In this document: piece by piece, positions 15,793 through 23,057 of the stretch
Layout: every line of letters starts with the position of its first letter
Position numbering within the stretch: position 1 is the stretch's first letter
NCBI GenBank assembly: GCA_023444445.1
Contig: JAEXMK010000024.1
Location: 1-27,010, forward strand
Direction: 5' to 3'
DNA: 27,010 nt
From: Pseudomonadota bacterium
Lineage (GTDB): Bacteria; Pseudomonadota; Alphaproteobacteria; Rhizobiales; Rhizobiaceae
The notes under the pieces: model-generated
Seen by the model: only the letters and a program-made list of their open reading frames with translations
The model's database searches: none
Told to the model about the DNA's origin: nothing
Position numbers and translations under genes: made by a program

Positions 15793-16425
15793 TTATTCCG
15801 TTTCCGTTGCCTGCAAATCCTTTGCCGCTTTCTCATCAAGCTGCGCGGCCCGCTTGAAGGCCGCGCGATCGGTGAGGCGCGCCATATAGTCCAGAAAGGC
15901 CGGGCGTTTTTCGATAGTGCCGAACTGCAGGCCCCAGCCGATATGGGCGCCCACATAGACATCCGCGGCGGTAAAGAGATCGCCGGCGATGAAGCGATTT
16001 TCGCTGACGGCTCGTTCAAGCGTATTCATTACATCCGCATAGCTGCCGCAGCCGGCCATGCGCAACTTTTCCTTCGGCACTTCGAAACCCATCGCCTTCA
16101 TGCTCGCTGCCATTTCCAGCGGGCCTGCGGCAAAGAACATCCAGCGGTAATAAAGCCCGCGCGACTTGGGTGTGGGCGCAAGGTTCGCGCCGGGAAATGC
16201 ATCTGCGAGGTAGGCGCAGATTGCTGCGGCTTCGGTAACGATCGTGTCCCCATGTTTGATCGCCGGTACCTTCGCCATCGGATTGATCAGCCGGTAGGCG
16301 GGCGATTTCATCGAGGTACTGAAACCAAGTATCTCGGTTCGGTATGGAACGCCCACTTCTTCCAGCATCCATCGCGCTATGCACCCGCGCGACATGGGGT
16401 TGGTGTAAAATATCAATTCACTCAT
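15793..16425 (-). CDS. Glutathione S-transferase family protein
   Basis: 210 residues from ATG 16425, chosen because GGAGG lies 7 bases upstream on the minus strand and the domain begins directly (MSELIFYTNPMSRGCIARWM). The longer frame to 16473 has no such site. The N-terminal thioredoxin-like domain has the catalytic region NPMSRGCIARW, the cis-Pro segment NPMAKVPAI and the glutathione-contact ITEAAAIC-like stretch IVTEAAAICAYLADAFPG. The C-terminal helical domain runs from about residue 85, with the N-capping box region FIAGDLFTAADVYVGAHI. The first-domain pattern suggests a Ser/Cys-using bacterial GST, cytoplasmic, conjugating or reducing electrophiles; the natural substrate is unknown. 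It converges on alaS, and icd follows far upstream on the same strand, so it has its own promoter in the 16426-16867 gap. Confidence 0.9.
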   Translation of the reverse strand: MSELIFYTNPMSRGCIARWMLEEVGVPYRTEILGFSTSMKSPAYRLINPMAKVPAIKHGDTIVTEAAAICAYLADAFPGANLAPTPKSRGLYYRWMFFAAGPLEMAASMKAMGFEVPKEKLRMAGCGSYADVMNTLERAVSENRFIAGDLFTAADVYVGAHIGWGLQFGTIEKRPAFLDYMARLTDRAAFKRAAQLDEKAAKDLQATETE

Positions 16426-16867
16426 GCTTTTGCCTCCCCAAGCAAAATCGTTGCAGCGTGGCGCAAAAACCAACAGGATTTCATGCCCACGCTTCGCATT
16501 TTATGTCCGCAACATTCCTCGCATGTTCCCTGAGGTCGCGCGGATCCTTCGATGAATGGTTGACTGTGCCGGGCAAGTTATGTGCAAGTAGATGCTGTTT
16601 AATCTTAGTCTTATTGTTGTGCTGGCCCTAAACACGCGGAATCAAATTCTGCGCCTAGTGCAACGGCTAATCAAGATGCCGTGAACAAAAAGAAACCTGG
16701 CATTGCGCCGGACTTTTTTTCTCTTATCCGGCAACTTCAGCGCTCAACGATATTTGTTCGCTATCTGGTTGTCTGTTTCGTTTCTATGCGGCCGATATTT
16801 CTTCTATACCGTGCAAATAAAAAACCCGGCGCTGAGGCCGGGTCTTGAAGTCGCATAGAAAGCGGGC
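16426..16867. other. 442-base intergenic region upstream of the GST gene and downstream of icd
   Basis: No convincing protein gene. The part next to 16425 should hold the GST promoter. Between about 16560 and 16720 there is A/T-richer sequence with an 8-bp hairpin (CGCGGAAT 16635-16642 with 16646-16653, one G·U) and a second hairpin CTGGC/GCCGG (16697-16701 with 16707-16711) followed closely by seven T (16714-16720), which looks like a plus-strand terminator with no gene in front of it. The icd terminator occupies the right end. A small RNA is possible. Confidence 0.5.
16815..16843 (-). terminator. Rho-independent terminator of icd
   Basis: On the minus strand ACCCGGC pairs with GCCGGGT (16837-16843 with 16824-16830, 6-base loop), followed by TTTTTATTTG. 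It lies 25 bases past the icd stop. Confidence 0.92.
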
Positions 16868-18082
16868 TTAAGCGGCCATCGCCTTCTTGAGGTTTTCGTC
16901 GATCTTGTCGAGGAAAGCGGTGGTGGAGAGCCAGGGCTGATCCGGTCCGATGAGGAGCGCGAGGTCCTTGGTCATGAAGCCGCTTTCGACGGTGTCGACG
17001 CAGACGGTCTCGAGCGTTGTCGCGAACTTTGCGAGTTCCGCATTGTCGTCCAGCTTGGCGCGGTGGGCAAGGCCACGGGTCCAGGCGAAGATCGAGGCGA
17101 TCGAGTTGGTCGAGGTTTCCTGACCCTTCTGGTGCTGACGGTAGTGGCGCGTGACCGTGCCGTGTGCAGCTTCGGCTTCGACCGTGCGGCCATCGGGCGA
17201 CAGAAGAACCGAGGTCATCAGGCCGAGCGAACCAAAGCCCTGCGCGACCGTGTCGGACTGTACGTCGCCGTCATAGTTCTTGCAGGCCCAGATGTAGCCG
17301 CCGGACCACTTCAGCGCGGAAGCGACCATGTCGTCGATGAGGCGGTGCTCATAGGTGATGCCGGCTTCGTCGAACTGCGCCTTGAACTCGGTCTGGTAGA
17401 CTTCTTCGAAGATATCCTTGAAGCGACCGTCATAGGCCTTGAGGATGGTGTTCTTCGTGGAGAGGTAAACCGGCCACTTGCGCATCAGGCCATAGTTCAT
17501 GGAGGCGCGGGCGAATTCGCGGATGGATTCGTCGAGGTTGTACATGGCGAGAGCCACGCCGGCGCTCGGCGCGTCGAAGACGTCCTTTTCGATGACCTGG
17601 CCGTCTTCACCGACGAATTTGATGGTCAGCTTGCCCTTGCCGGGGAACTTGAAGTCGGTTGCCTTGTACTGGTCGCCGAAAGCGTGACGGCCGACGACGA
17701 TCGGCTTCGTCCAGCCTGGAACGAGGCGCGGAACGTTCTTGCAGATGATCGGCTCGCGGAAGATGACGCCGCCCAGAATGTTGCGGATCGTGCCGTTCGG
17801 GCTCTTCCACATCTGCTTCAGGCCGAATTCCTCGACGCGCTGCTCATCCGGGGTGATGGTGGCGCACTTGATTCCGACGCCGTGCTTCTTGATGGCGTGG
17901 GCCGCATCGACGGTCACCTGATCGTTGGTGGCATCGCGGTTTTCAACCGAGAGATCGTAATATTCGATGTCGAGATCGAGGTATGGCAGGATCAGCTTGT
18001 CCTTGATGAGCTGCCAGATGATACGGGTCATTTCGTCGCCGTCGAGATCGACGACTGGATTGGCTACCTTGATCTTTGCCAT
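16868..18082 (-). CDS. icd: NADP-dependent isocitrate dehydrogenase
   Basis: 404 residues from ATG 18082; homologues start [20 protein letters not shown], so the longer frame to 18124 is not used. GAGG lies 5 bases before this ATG. The enzyme oxidises isocitrate to 2-oxoglutarate with NADP in the TCA cycle, as a cytoplasmic homodimer. Substrate residues appear in [20 protein letters not shown] (Ser, Asn and two Arg of the isocitrate site). Metal and catalytic residues lie in [20 protein letters not shown] and NYDGDVQSD. The nucleotide loop reads [20 protein letters not shown], then [14 protein letters not shown], typical of the eukaryote-like NADP enzyme of alphaproteobacteria rather than the E. 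coli type. Monocistronic, with its own terminator downstream and a divergent secreted-protein gene upstream. Confidence 0.98.
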   Translation of the reverse strand: MAKIKVANPVVDLDGDEMTRIIWQLIKDKLILPYLDLDIEYYDLSVENRDATNDQVTVDAAHAIKKHGVGIKCATITPDEQRVEEFGLKQMWKSPNGTIRNILGGVIFREPIICKNVPRLVPGWTKPIVVGRHAFGDQYKATDFKFPGKGKLTIKFVGEDGQVIEKDVFDAPSAGVALAMYNLDESIREFARASMNYGLMRKWPVYLSTKNTILKAYDGRFKDIFEEVYQTEFKAQFDEAGITYEHRLIDDMVASALKWSGGYIWACKNYDGDVQSDTVAQGFGSLGLMTSVLLSPDGRTVEAEAAHGTVTRHYRQHQKGQETSTNSIASIFAWTRGLAHRAKLDDNAELAKFATTLETVCVDTVESGFMTKDLALLIGPDQPWLSTTAFLDKIDENLKKAMAA

Positions 18083-18132
18083 GAATTCCTCACCTTCGAA
18101 GCTGTGGCGCCTGTTGACGCCCATAGTCGGAA

Positions 18133-18161
18133 AAATATCCGGTGCGGCTATAGCATCGCAA
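18133..18161 (-). promoter_or_regulatory. Candidate icd promoter
   Basis: On the minus strand TTGCGA (18161-18156) and ATATTT (18138-18133) are 17 bases apart, about 50 bases before the icd start. CTATAG just inside the spacer is an alternative -10, so the exact boxes are unsure. Confidence 0.3.
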
Positions 18162-18296
18162 GCGCCTGAGGCAAAGCCATGGGGGGCGCTTTTTTGGCGC
18201 AGCGCAATAACGCTTTGCGCATTGCCAAACCATAATGCCGGAATACAGTCAGGCGAATCGCTTTGCCCGTCTCTGGGCCTCTACCGGGATCATATC

Positions 18297-18827
18297 ATGC
18301 GGAAAATTCTGCTTCTGTCTGCCGCCGCCCTCTTTTCCCACGCCGCCCTCGCCGCCGGTCCCGCCGATCCCGTCCAGAAGGTGATGGATATCACCGTCAA
18401 GAACTGGTCCGGCGATGCGGAAAACTGGAAATACATCTTTGACGAGGACATGTTGACCAGCCTGTTCAGCAAGGATTTCGTCGCGCAATATCGCGAAGCG
18501 TCCAAGAAGCCTGCTTACGAGGCCGAAAGCGGGGAGAAGGGCGATCCTTTCGGTTATGACGTCGTGACAAACTCCCAGGACGGCTGCCCGATTCAGGACG
18601 TTTCGGTGACCCCGGGGGCGGTGAAGGACGGCGTGACCGATGTGACGGCGAAATTCAAGCTCTGGGCCTGTATGGACGAGGCCGAGATAAAGGCGACCGT
18701 CGATGAGGTCCATTTCGACGTCATCGAGGAAGACGGCCGGCCTGTTATCAGCGATATTCACCGGGTGGGTGATGAGGGCAGGGATTCACTGCGCGAAGAG
18801 ATGGCGAATATCATCAAGGGGGATTGA
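18297..18827 (+). CDS. Hypothetical secreted/periplasmic protein
   Basis: 176 residues from ATG 18297; the open frame extends upstream but only this start gives a signal peptide (MRKILLLSAAALFSHAALAA, AxA cleavage after about residue 20). The mature part is acidic and soluble with no membrane segment: DPVQKVMDITVKNWSG, DEDMLTSLFSKDFVAQYREA, then GYDVVTNSQDGCPIQDVSVT and FKLWACMDEAEIKATVDE. Two mature cysteines could form a disulfide. The alternation of strands in the C-terminal half suggests a small alpha+beta fold of the NTF2-like or DUF3828-like kind, but I do not recognise the family with certainty and assign no function. It is divergent from icd and lies 114 bases before trmJ on the same strand; no terminator separates them. 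Confidence 0.8.
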   Translation: MRKILLLSAAALFSHAALAAGPADPVQKVMDITVKNWSGDAENWKYIFDEDMLTSLFSKDFVAQYREASKKPAYEAESGEKGDPFGYDVVTNSQDGCPIQDVSVTPGAVKDGVTDVTAKFKLWACMDEAEIKATVDEVHFDVIEEDGRPVISDIHRVGDEGRDSLREEMANIIKGD

Positions 18828-18941
18828 GGTCGGTCTTATACGCTTCCGGCTTTGATTTTCGCGCTGATCTGTGCCAGTGAGGCGCGCTTTAGGGCACCGG
18901 TTCAAAAATCGATGCCGCGTTTCAAACACTGGAAAACGACG

Positions 18942-19775
18942 ATGGCAGGCACAAACAGCGAGCTTGAACTTCTGGCGGAAGGCCCGGCGATCATTCTGGT
19001 CGAACCGCAGCTCGGCGAAAATATCGGCATGGTGGCGCGGGCCATGGCCAATTTCGGTCTCTCCGAATTGCGTCTGGTCAATCCGCGGGACGGCTGGCCG
19101 AGCGAGAAGGCGCGTGCTGCCGCTTCCAAGGCCGATCATGTCATTGACGGCACCAAGGTGTTCGAGACGCTGGAAGAGGCGGTCAAGGATCTCAACTTCG
19201 TTTATGCCACGACCGCGCGCGAGCGTTACGGCTTCAAGCCGGTGCGTGCGCCCGTTACTGCCGCCGATACGCTCCGGGCAAAATTCAAGGCTGGCGAAAA
19301 GACCGGCATCCTGTTCGGGCGCGAGCGCTGGGGGCTGACGAATGAGGAAGTGGCGCTGGCGGACGAGATCGTGACTTTCCCGGTCAATCCCGCCTTTGCC
19401 TCGCTCAATATCGCGCAGGCTGTGCTTCTGATGTCCTATGAGTGGATGAAGTCCGGCATGGACGATCTAGGGGAGACGCTGTTCCAGTCCGTTGAGCAGC
19501 GGCCTTCCACCAAGGAGCAGGTCTTCGGCCTGTTCGAACATATTGAAGAGGCGCTCGATGCGCGCGGTTATTTCCATCCTGCTGAAAAAAAGCCGAAAAT
19601 GGTCGACAATCTGCGGGCCGTGCTGTCGAGACGGGGTTTTTCCGAACAGGAAATCAGCGTTTTCCGCGGCGTGATCAATTCGCTCGACCGTTTCCCGCGG
19701 CAATGGCCGAAGAAGACGGGCAGGGCGGCGGGGCCGACAGCCGAGGGAGCAGGGGAGAATGCTGAAGACGAGTGA
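18942..19775 (+). CDS. trmJ: tRNA (cytidine/uridine-2'-O-)-methyltransferase TrmJ
   Basis: 277 residues from ATG 18942, where the family sequence begins ([20 protein letters not shown]). ATGs at 18912 and 18852 are in frame but add an unrelated lead. The SPOUT (SpoU/TrmH) fold is shown by motif 1, [20 protein letters not shown] with the conserved Asn and Arg, motif 2, [16 protein letters not shown], and motif 3, [16 protein letters not shown], which form the trefoil-knot SAM site. TrmJ methylates the 2'-OH of nucleotide 32 in the anticodon loop of several tRNAs. The C-terminal extension (residues about 190-277) is charged, as usual for TrmJ. Its end overlaps the start of murI by 17 bases, so the two genes are cotranscribed and probably translationally coupled. 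Confidence 0.93.
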   Translation: MAGTNSELELLAEGPAIILVEPQLGENIGMVARAMANFGLSELRLVNPRDGWPSEKARAAASKADHVIDGTKVFETLEEAVKDLNFVYATTARERYGFKPVRAPVTAADTLRAKFKAGEKTGILFGRERWGLTNEEVALADEIVTFPVNPAFASLNIAQAVLLMSYEWMKSGMDDLGETLFQSVEQRPSTKEQVFGLFEHIEEALDARGYFHPAEKKPKMVDNLRAVLSRRGFSEQEISVFRGVINSLDRFPRQWPKKTGRAAGPTAEGAGENAEDE

Positions 19776-20580
19776 GGCGGCGGCCGATGTGCTGAAACCG
19801 GTGCTGGTATTCGATTCCGGCATTGGCGGGCTGACGGTTCTGCGCGAGGCGCGGGTGCTGATGCCCGAGCGCGGCTTCATCTACGTAGCCGACGATGCGG
19901 GTTTTCCCTATGGTGGCTGGGAAGAGAAGGCGCTGAAGGCGCGCATTCTCTCACTTTTTGAAAGGCTGCTGCAGGAGTACAGCCCGGAAGTCTGCATCAT
20001 CGCCTGCAACACGGCCTTCACGCTTGCGGGTGCAGATCTTCGTGCCCGTTTTCCTGACATGACTTTCGTTGGCACCGTGCCCGCCATCAAACCGGCGGCG
20101 GAGCGGACACGCTCCGGCCTCGTCTCCGTGCTTGCGACGCCCGGTACTGTCAAGCGGGCCTATACGCGCGATCTCATCCAGTCCTTTGCCACCCAATGCC
20201 ATGTGCGCTTGGTCGGCTCTGAAAACCTCGCGCGTATGGCAGAAAGCTGGATCAGGGGGGAGCCGGTGTCCGATGAGGCGGTGCTGGCCGAAATTGAACC
20301 CTGCTTCATAGACAGCGACGGCAAGCGCACCGATATCGTCGTGCTTGCCTGCACCCACTACCCCTTCATGGCCAATGTGTTTCGCCGGCTGGCGCCATGG
20401 CCGGTTGACTGGCTTGATCCGGCGGAGGCAATCGCCCGGCGTGCCCGACATCTGGTGCCGTTACCACAGGATGCGGAACATCCCGATGGTTTCGACTTCG
20501 CCGTCTTCACCTCGGGCAAGCCGGATTTCGCCACGCGGCGGCTGATGCAGGGTTTTGGTCTCAGCGTTCCGGCCGCCTGA
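19759..20580 (+). CDS. murI: Glutamate racemase
   Basis: 273 residues. The enzyme interconverts L- and D-glutamate without cofactor and supplies D-Glu for peptidoglycan. Signatures: [12 protein letters not shown] with D19 and S20, PYGGW at 50-54, the first catalytic Cys in ACNTAFT (C83), and the second in ACTHYPF (C198) followed by H200; all are intact. GGGGAG lies just before ATG 19759, and the first 16 bases of the gene lie inside trmJ. The trmJ-murI linkage just before rpsD is familiar from Rhizobiaceae chromosomes. After the stop there is no clear terminator for at least 100 bases, so the transcript may run into the small ORF that follows. Confidence 0.97.
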   Translation: MLKTSEAAADVLKPVLVFDSGIGGLTVLREARVLMPERGFIYVADDAGFPYGGWEEKALKARILSLFERLLQEYSPEVCIIACNTAFTLAGADLRARFPDMTFVGTVPAIKPAAERTRSGLVSVLATPGTVKRAYTRDLIQSFATQCHVRLVGSENLARMAESWIRGEPVSDEAVLAEIEPCFIDSDGKRTDIVVLACTHYPFMANVFRRLAPWPVDWLDPAEAIARRARHLVPLPQDAEHPDGFDFAVFTSGKPDFATRRLMQGFGLSVPAA

Positions 20581-20640
20581 AAGCCTGTTGTATTTTTGCA
20601 CCGTCTTTGCTCGTCTTTTGCAATTCGAGATTGCGACCTC

Positions 20641-20668
20641 TTGTCGCGTCCGATTTCCTGTGTAAGAT
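20641..20668 (+). promoter_or_regulatory. Candidate promoter of the 31-codon ORF
   Basis: TTGTCG (20641-20646) and TAAGAT (20663-20668) are 16 bases apart, about 38 bases before the small ORF. Promoter strength cannot be judged. Confidence 0.3.
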
Positions 20669-20705
20669 GTATTTTGTCTGTAACCGCAATAAATGGAGGC
20701 GTGAA

Positions 20706-20801
20706 ATGAGCAACAACGTGAATATGCGCCTTAATGGCATGTCAGGCCTCTTTGGCATGATTGTCGGCGGTTATGTGATGCGAGGCATCTCCCTCCGATA
20801 A
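20706..20801 (+). CDS. Small hydrophobic peptide ORF (31 residues)
   Basis: ATG 20706 follows TGGAGG (20694-20699) by 6 bases, the best Shine-Dalgarno in this neighbourhood, and the frame ends at TAA 20801. The peptide begins MSNNVNMRLNGMSGLFGMIV and continues GGYVMRGISLR: a polar start, a stretch from about residue 11 to 27 rich in Gly, Met, Val and Ile that could cross or lie on the membrane, and a basic end. This is the pattern of a small membrane peptide. A possible promoter lies upstream. It lies between murI and a DUF1127-like gene. I do not recognise the family; coding status is inferred from the ribosome site and composition only. Confidence 0.5.
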   Translation: MSNNVNMRLNGMSGLFGMIVGGYVMRGISLR

Positions 20802-20958
20802 GGCTTATGGCCTGATTCCCCAGCCGTTTGGCATTTCAACTTCGTCCGACATGTGACTTGCGCTTCTGCTTGGCTCAAGTGCTGCGCCCGTCGTTTCCGC
20901 ATGTCTTTTTCCATCGATAGAGGACCTGGCCGCCTTGCCGCGCCGGGATGGATTTCCC

Positions 20959-21198
20959 ATGCAAAATGAACAACCATTGGTGGCATATGCGCTGCCGGAT
21001 GCGGTGGACCGTCTGTTCGCCACATTCGGCGTCTGGAAGACGCTCAAAACGGTGCTCGTGGCCGCGGTCGTGCCGCGCGCGCCGCCCACTGATCCTGCCG
21101 ATCTGCCGGAACGTCTTCTGGTCGATATCGGCCTCGATCCCTCGCGGGTGAAGAGGCGACGGGAATGGGAGGTCCCTCCCTGGGCGCCGCGGTTTTGA
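20959..21198 (+). CDS. Small DUF1127-like protein
   Basis: 79 residues from ATG 20959 (MQNEQPLVAYALPDAVDRLF); a TTG at 20935 would add 8 residues. The middle has a weakly hydrophobic helix (KTLKTVLVAAVV) and the C-terminal half carries DLPERLLVDIGLDPSRVKRR, which resembles the DUF1127 core (Leu-x-Asp...Asp-Ile-Gly-Leu). Proteins with this Arg-rich motif are abundant in Rhizobiales; some affect phosphate uptake or RNA turnover in Agrobacterium and Rhodobacter, but no role can be assigned here. The C-terminus is Trp/Pro-rich (EWEVPPWAPRF), which is unusual for the group. A strong hairpin follows directly. Confidence 0.68.
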   Translation: MQNEQPLVAYALPDAVDRLFATFGVWKTLKTVLVAAVVPRAPPTDPADLPERLLVDIGLDPSRVKRRREWEVPPWAPRF

Positions 21199-21203
21199 CG
21201 TGA

Positions 21204-21237
21204 CGGCCTCTCCCCTGCAGACAGGCGGGAGGGGCCG
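21204..21237 (+). terminator. Strong hairpin after the DUF1127-like gene, without U-tract
   Basis: CGGCCTCTCCC (21204-21214) pairs along 11 bases with GGGAGGGGCCG (21227-21237), with one G·U pair and a 12-base loop that contains CTGCAG. No T-run follows, so it may protect a 3' end or act with Rho rather than be an intrinsic terminator. Confidence 0.5.
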
Positions 21238-21383
21238 TAGCGAATTCTGACCGCCGACGGCGAAGACAATCCTGCAGGGATGTTGTTCGGGTTGTTACAA
21301 GAGAGCTGCACGGTTTGAAAATCCGGCTTGAAGCGAAACATTTTCCGTGGCTTGCTCAAGACTCGGGATAGAGGAGACCAATC

Positions 21384-22019
21384 ATGCCACTGGAAAACTG
21401 GCTGGCCTTTGTGGCCGCATCCGCCATCATGCTTGCCATTCCAGGACCGACCATCCTGCTGGTGATTTCTTATGCGCTGGGCCATGGCCGCAAGGCCAGC
21501 ACTGCGACGGTGACCGGGGTGGCGCTGGGCGATTTTACCGCCATGACCGCCTCGATGCTGGGGCTTGGGGCGTTGCTCGCCACATCGGCAGCCCTGTTCA
21601 CCGGTCTGAAATGGATCGGTGCGGCTTATCTCATCTATCTCGGCATCAAGCTTTGGCGTTCGCCGGTTGGTGACGCGGCGGAAAACACGGGTGTGACCGG
21701 CCGTGAAAGACCGCTTAAAATCTTCCTGCATGCCTATATCGTCACCGCGCTGAACCCGAAGAGCATTGTGTTCTTCGTGGCCTTCCTGCCGCAGTTTCTG
21801 GTGCCGACGCTGCCCTTCTGGCCGCAGGTGTTGATTTTCGAGGTGACCTTCCTGGTGCTTGCCACTGTCAATGCGGCGCTTTATGGACTTCTGGCAAGTG
21901 CCGCCCGCGACACGATCCGCAAACCTCGGGTTCAGCGCATCGTCAACCGCACGGGCGGCGGTCTCCTGATCGGCGCCGGCCTCATTACCTTCGGCTGGAA
22001 GAGGGCTGTTTCGGCTTAA
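21384..22019 (+). CDS. LysE/RhtB family amino-acid exporter
   Basis: 211 residues with six predicted membrane segments, the size and topology of the LysE superfamily. Signatures are AIPGPTILLVISYALGHGRK near the N-terminus (the conserved Pro-Gly-Pro), LLATSAALFTGLKWIGAAYL, IYLGIKLWRSP, and IVTALNPKSIVFFVAFLPQF. The protein exports amino acids or related small metabolites through the inner membrane by proton exchange; the substrate cannot be told. GAGGAGA (21371-21377) precedes ATG 21384. An EamA-type exporter lies 50 bases downstream on the same strand, so the two probably form one export operon. Confidence 0.93.
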   Translation: MPLENWLAFVAASAIMLAIPGPTILLVISYALGHGRKASTATVTGVALGDFTAMTASMLGLGALLATSAALFTGLKWIGAAYLIYLGIKLWRSPVGDAAENTGVTGRERPLKIFLHAYIVTALNPKSIVFFVAFLPQFLVPTLPFWPQVLIFEVTFLVLATVNAALYGLLASAARDTIRKPRVQRIVNRTGGGLLIGAGLITFGWKRAVSA

Positions 22020-22069
22020 AGCCCCTCAAACACCTGAGGTGTCGATCGCCTGAAATTCGGACATACAAA

Positions 22070-22963
22070 ATGGCATTGCCGCATATATTTCTTGCCCTGA
22101 TCACTGTGTTTTTGTGGGGCTTCAACTTTGTCGCCATCAAGATTGGCGTTGCCGATATGCCGCCCCTGTTTCTGACGGGTGTGCGTTATCTCTTTGCGGC
22201 GGTGCCCCTGGTATTCTTTCTGCCGAAGCCCAATGTGCCGTGGCGACACATGATCGTTTATGGCATGGCCATGGGCTTCGTGCAGTTCGGCCTGCTTTAC
22301 CCCGCCATCAAGCTCGGGCTGCCGGCGGGGCTCGCTTCGCTGGTCATGCAGTCACAGGCCTTCTTCACGCTGGCGCTTGCCGTGGTGTTCCTCGGTGAAC
22401 GGCCATTGCCGTCGCAGGTCTTCGGCGCGATCATCGCTTTTGGCGGGCTGGCGGTCATCGGTGTGGAGCGGATGACGGCGGCGGCGCTGGTACCGTTGCT
22501 TATGGGCGTCGGTTCCGCGATTGCCTGGGCCTGTGGCAACATCGTCAATCGCCGTATCGGCCAGGTCAATGCCGTCTCCTTCGTTGCCTGGACCAGCCTA
22601 GTGCCCGTTCTGCCGTTGATCCTGCTGTCGCTCGTGGTGGAAGGGCCGGAAGCGATTGCCGAAGGGGTGGCCAATGCGACGCCGACCATGGCTTTTGTGG
22701 TGATCTACATGGCCTATGGCGCGACGATCGTGGGTGCTGGGATCTGGAGTTATCTGCTTCTGCGGTATCCGGCTGGAACGGTGGCGCCATTTTCGCTGTT
22801 GGTGCCAATTGTCGGGTTTATCAGCGCCTACCTCGCTTTTGCCGAACATATTACCGTTTTCGAAGTGGTCGGCGCAGCACTGGTCATTCTGGGGCTCGCG
22901 CTCAACGTCTTTGGCCGGCGCATCGGCGCTTCACGCTTTTGGGTAAGGTCTGCGCAGGGCTAA
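22070..22963 (+). CDS. eamA: EamA-type DMT exporter (O-acetylserine/cysteine exporter-like)
   Basis: 297 residues with ten membrane segments in two EamA repeats (residues about 5-135 and 150-285). The sequence follows E. coli EamA closely by eye: ITVFLWGFNFVAIKIGV, MPPLFLTGVRYLFAA, GLPAGLASLVMQSQAFFTLA, FLGERPLPSQ, AWACGNIVNRRIG, and VAPFSLLVPIVGF. E. coli EamA exports cysteine-pathway metabolites such as O-acetylserine; the same role is likely but not certain here. It follows a LysE-type exporter by 50 bases and ends in a terminator. A 13-bp palindrome (22030-22042) lies between the two genes. The ribosome site before ATG 22070 is poor, which suggests coupling to the upstream gene. Confidence 0.85.
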   Translation: MALPHIFLALITVFLWGFNFVAIKIGVADMPPLFLTGVRYLFAAVPLVFFLPKPNVPWRHMIVYGMAMGFVQFGLLYPAIKLGLPAGLASLVMQSQAFFTLALAVVFLGERPLPSQVFGAIIAFGGLAVIGVERMTAAALVPLLMGVGSAIAWACGNIVNRRIGQVNAVSFVAWTSLVPVLPLILLSLVVEGPEAIAEGVANATPTMAFVVIYMAYGATIVGAGIWSYLLLRYPAGTVAPFSLLVPIVGFISAYLAFAEHITVFEVVGAALVILGLALNVFGRRIGASRFWVRSAQG

Positions 22964-22968
22964 GAGCG

Positions 22969-23017
22969 AATTGCCTGTGCATTATCGGCAAGGGTGAGAC
23001 GCAACAGGCAATTTTTT
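22969..23017 (+). terminator. Rho-independent terminator of the exporter operon
   Basis: AATTGCCTGT (22969-22978) pairs perfectly with ACAGGCAATT (23004-23013) and the right arm runs into six T (23012-23017). The 25-base loop is larger than usual. It starts 6 bases after the eamA stop, and it also argues against the earliest possible start of the next gene at 23016. Confidence 0.75.
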
Positions 23018-23057
23018 GCTAAAGACCATGTCCGGCCGTCCCTTGAGGGAATCGGTC

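Noticed and set aside
17063..18169. A 368-codon plus-strand open frame opposite icd
   Set aside because: Antisense shadow of a well-conserved gene; Asp/Val/Gly-rich with no family resemblance.
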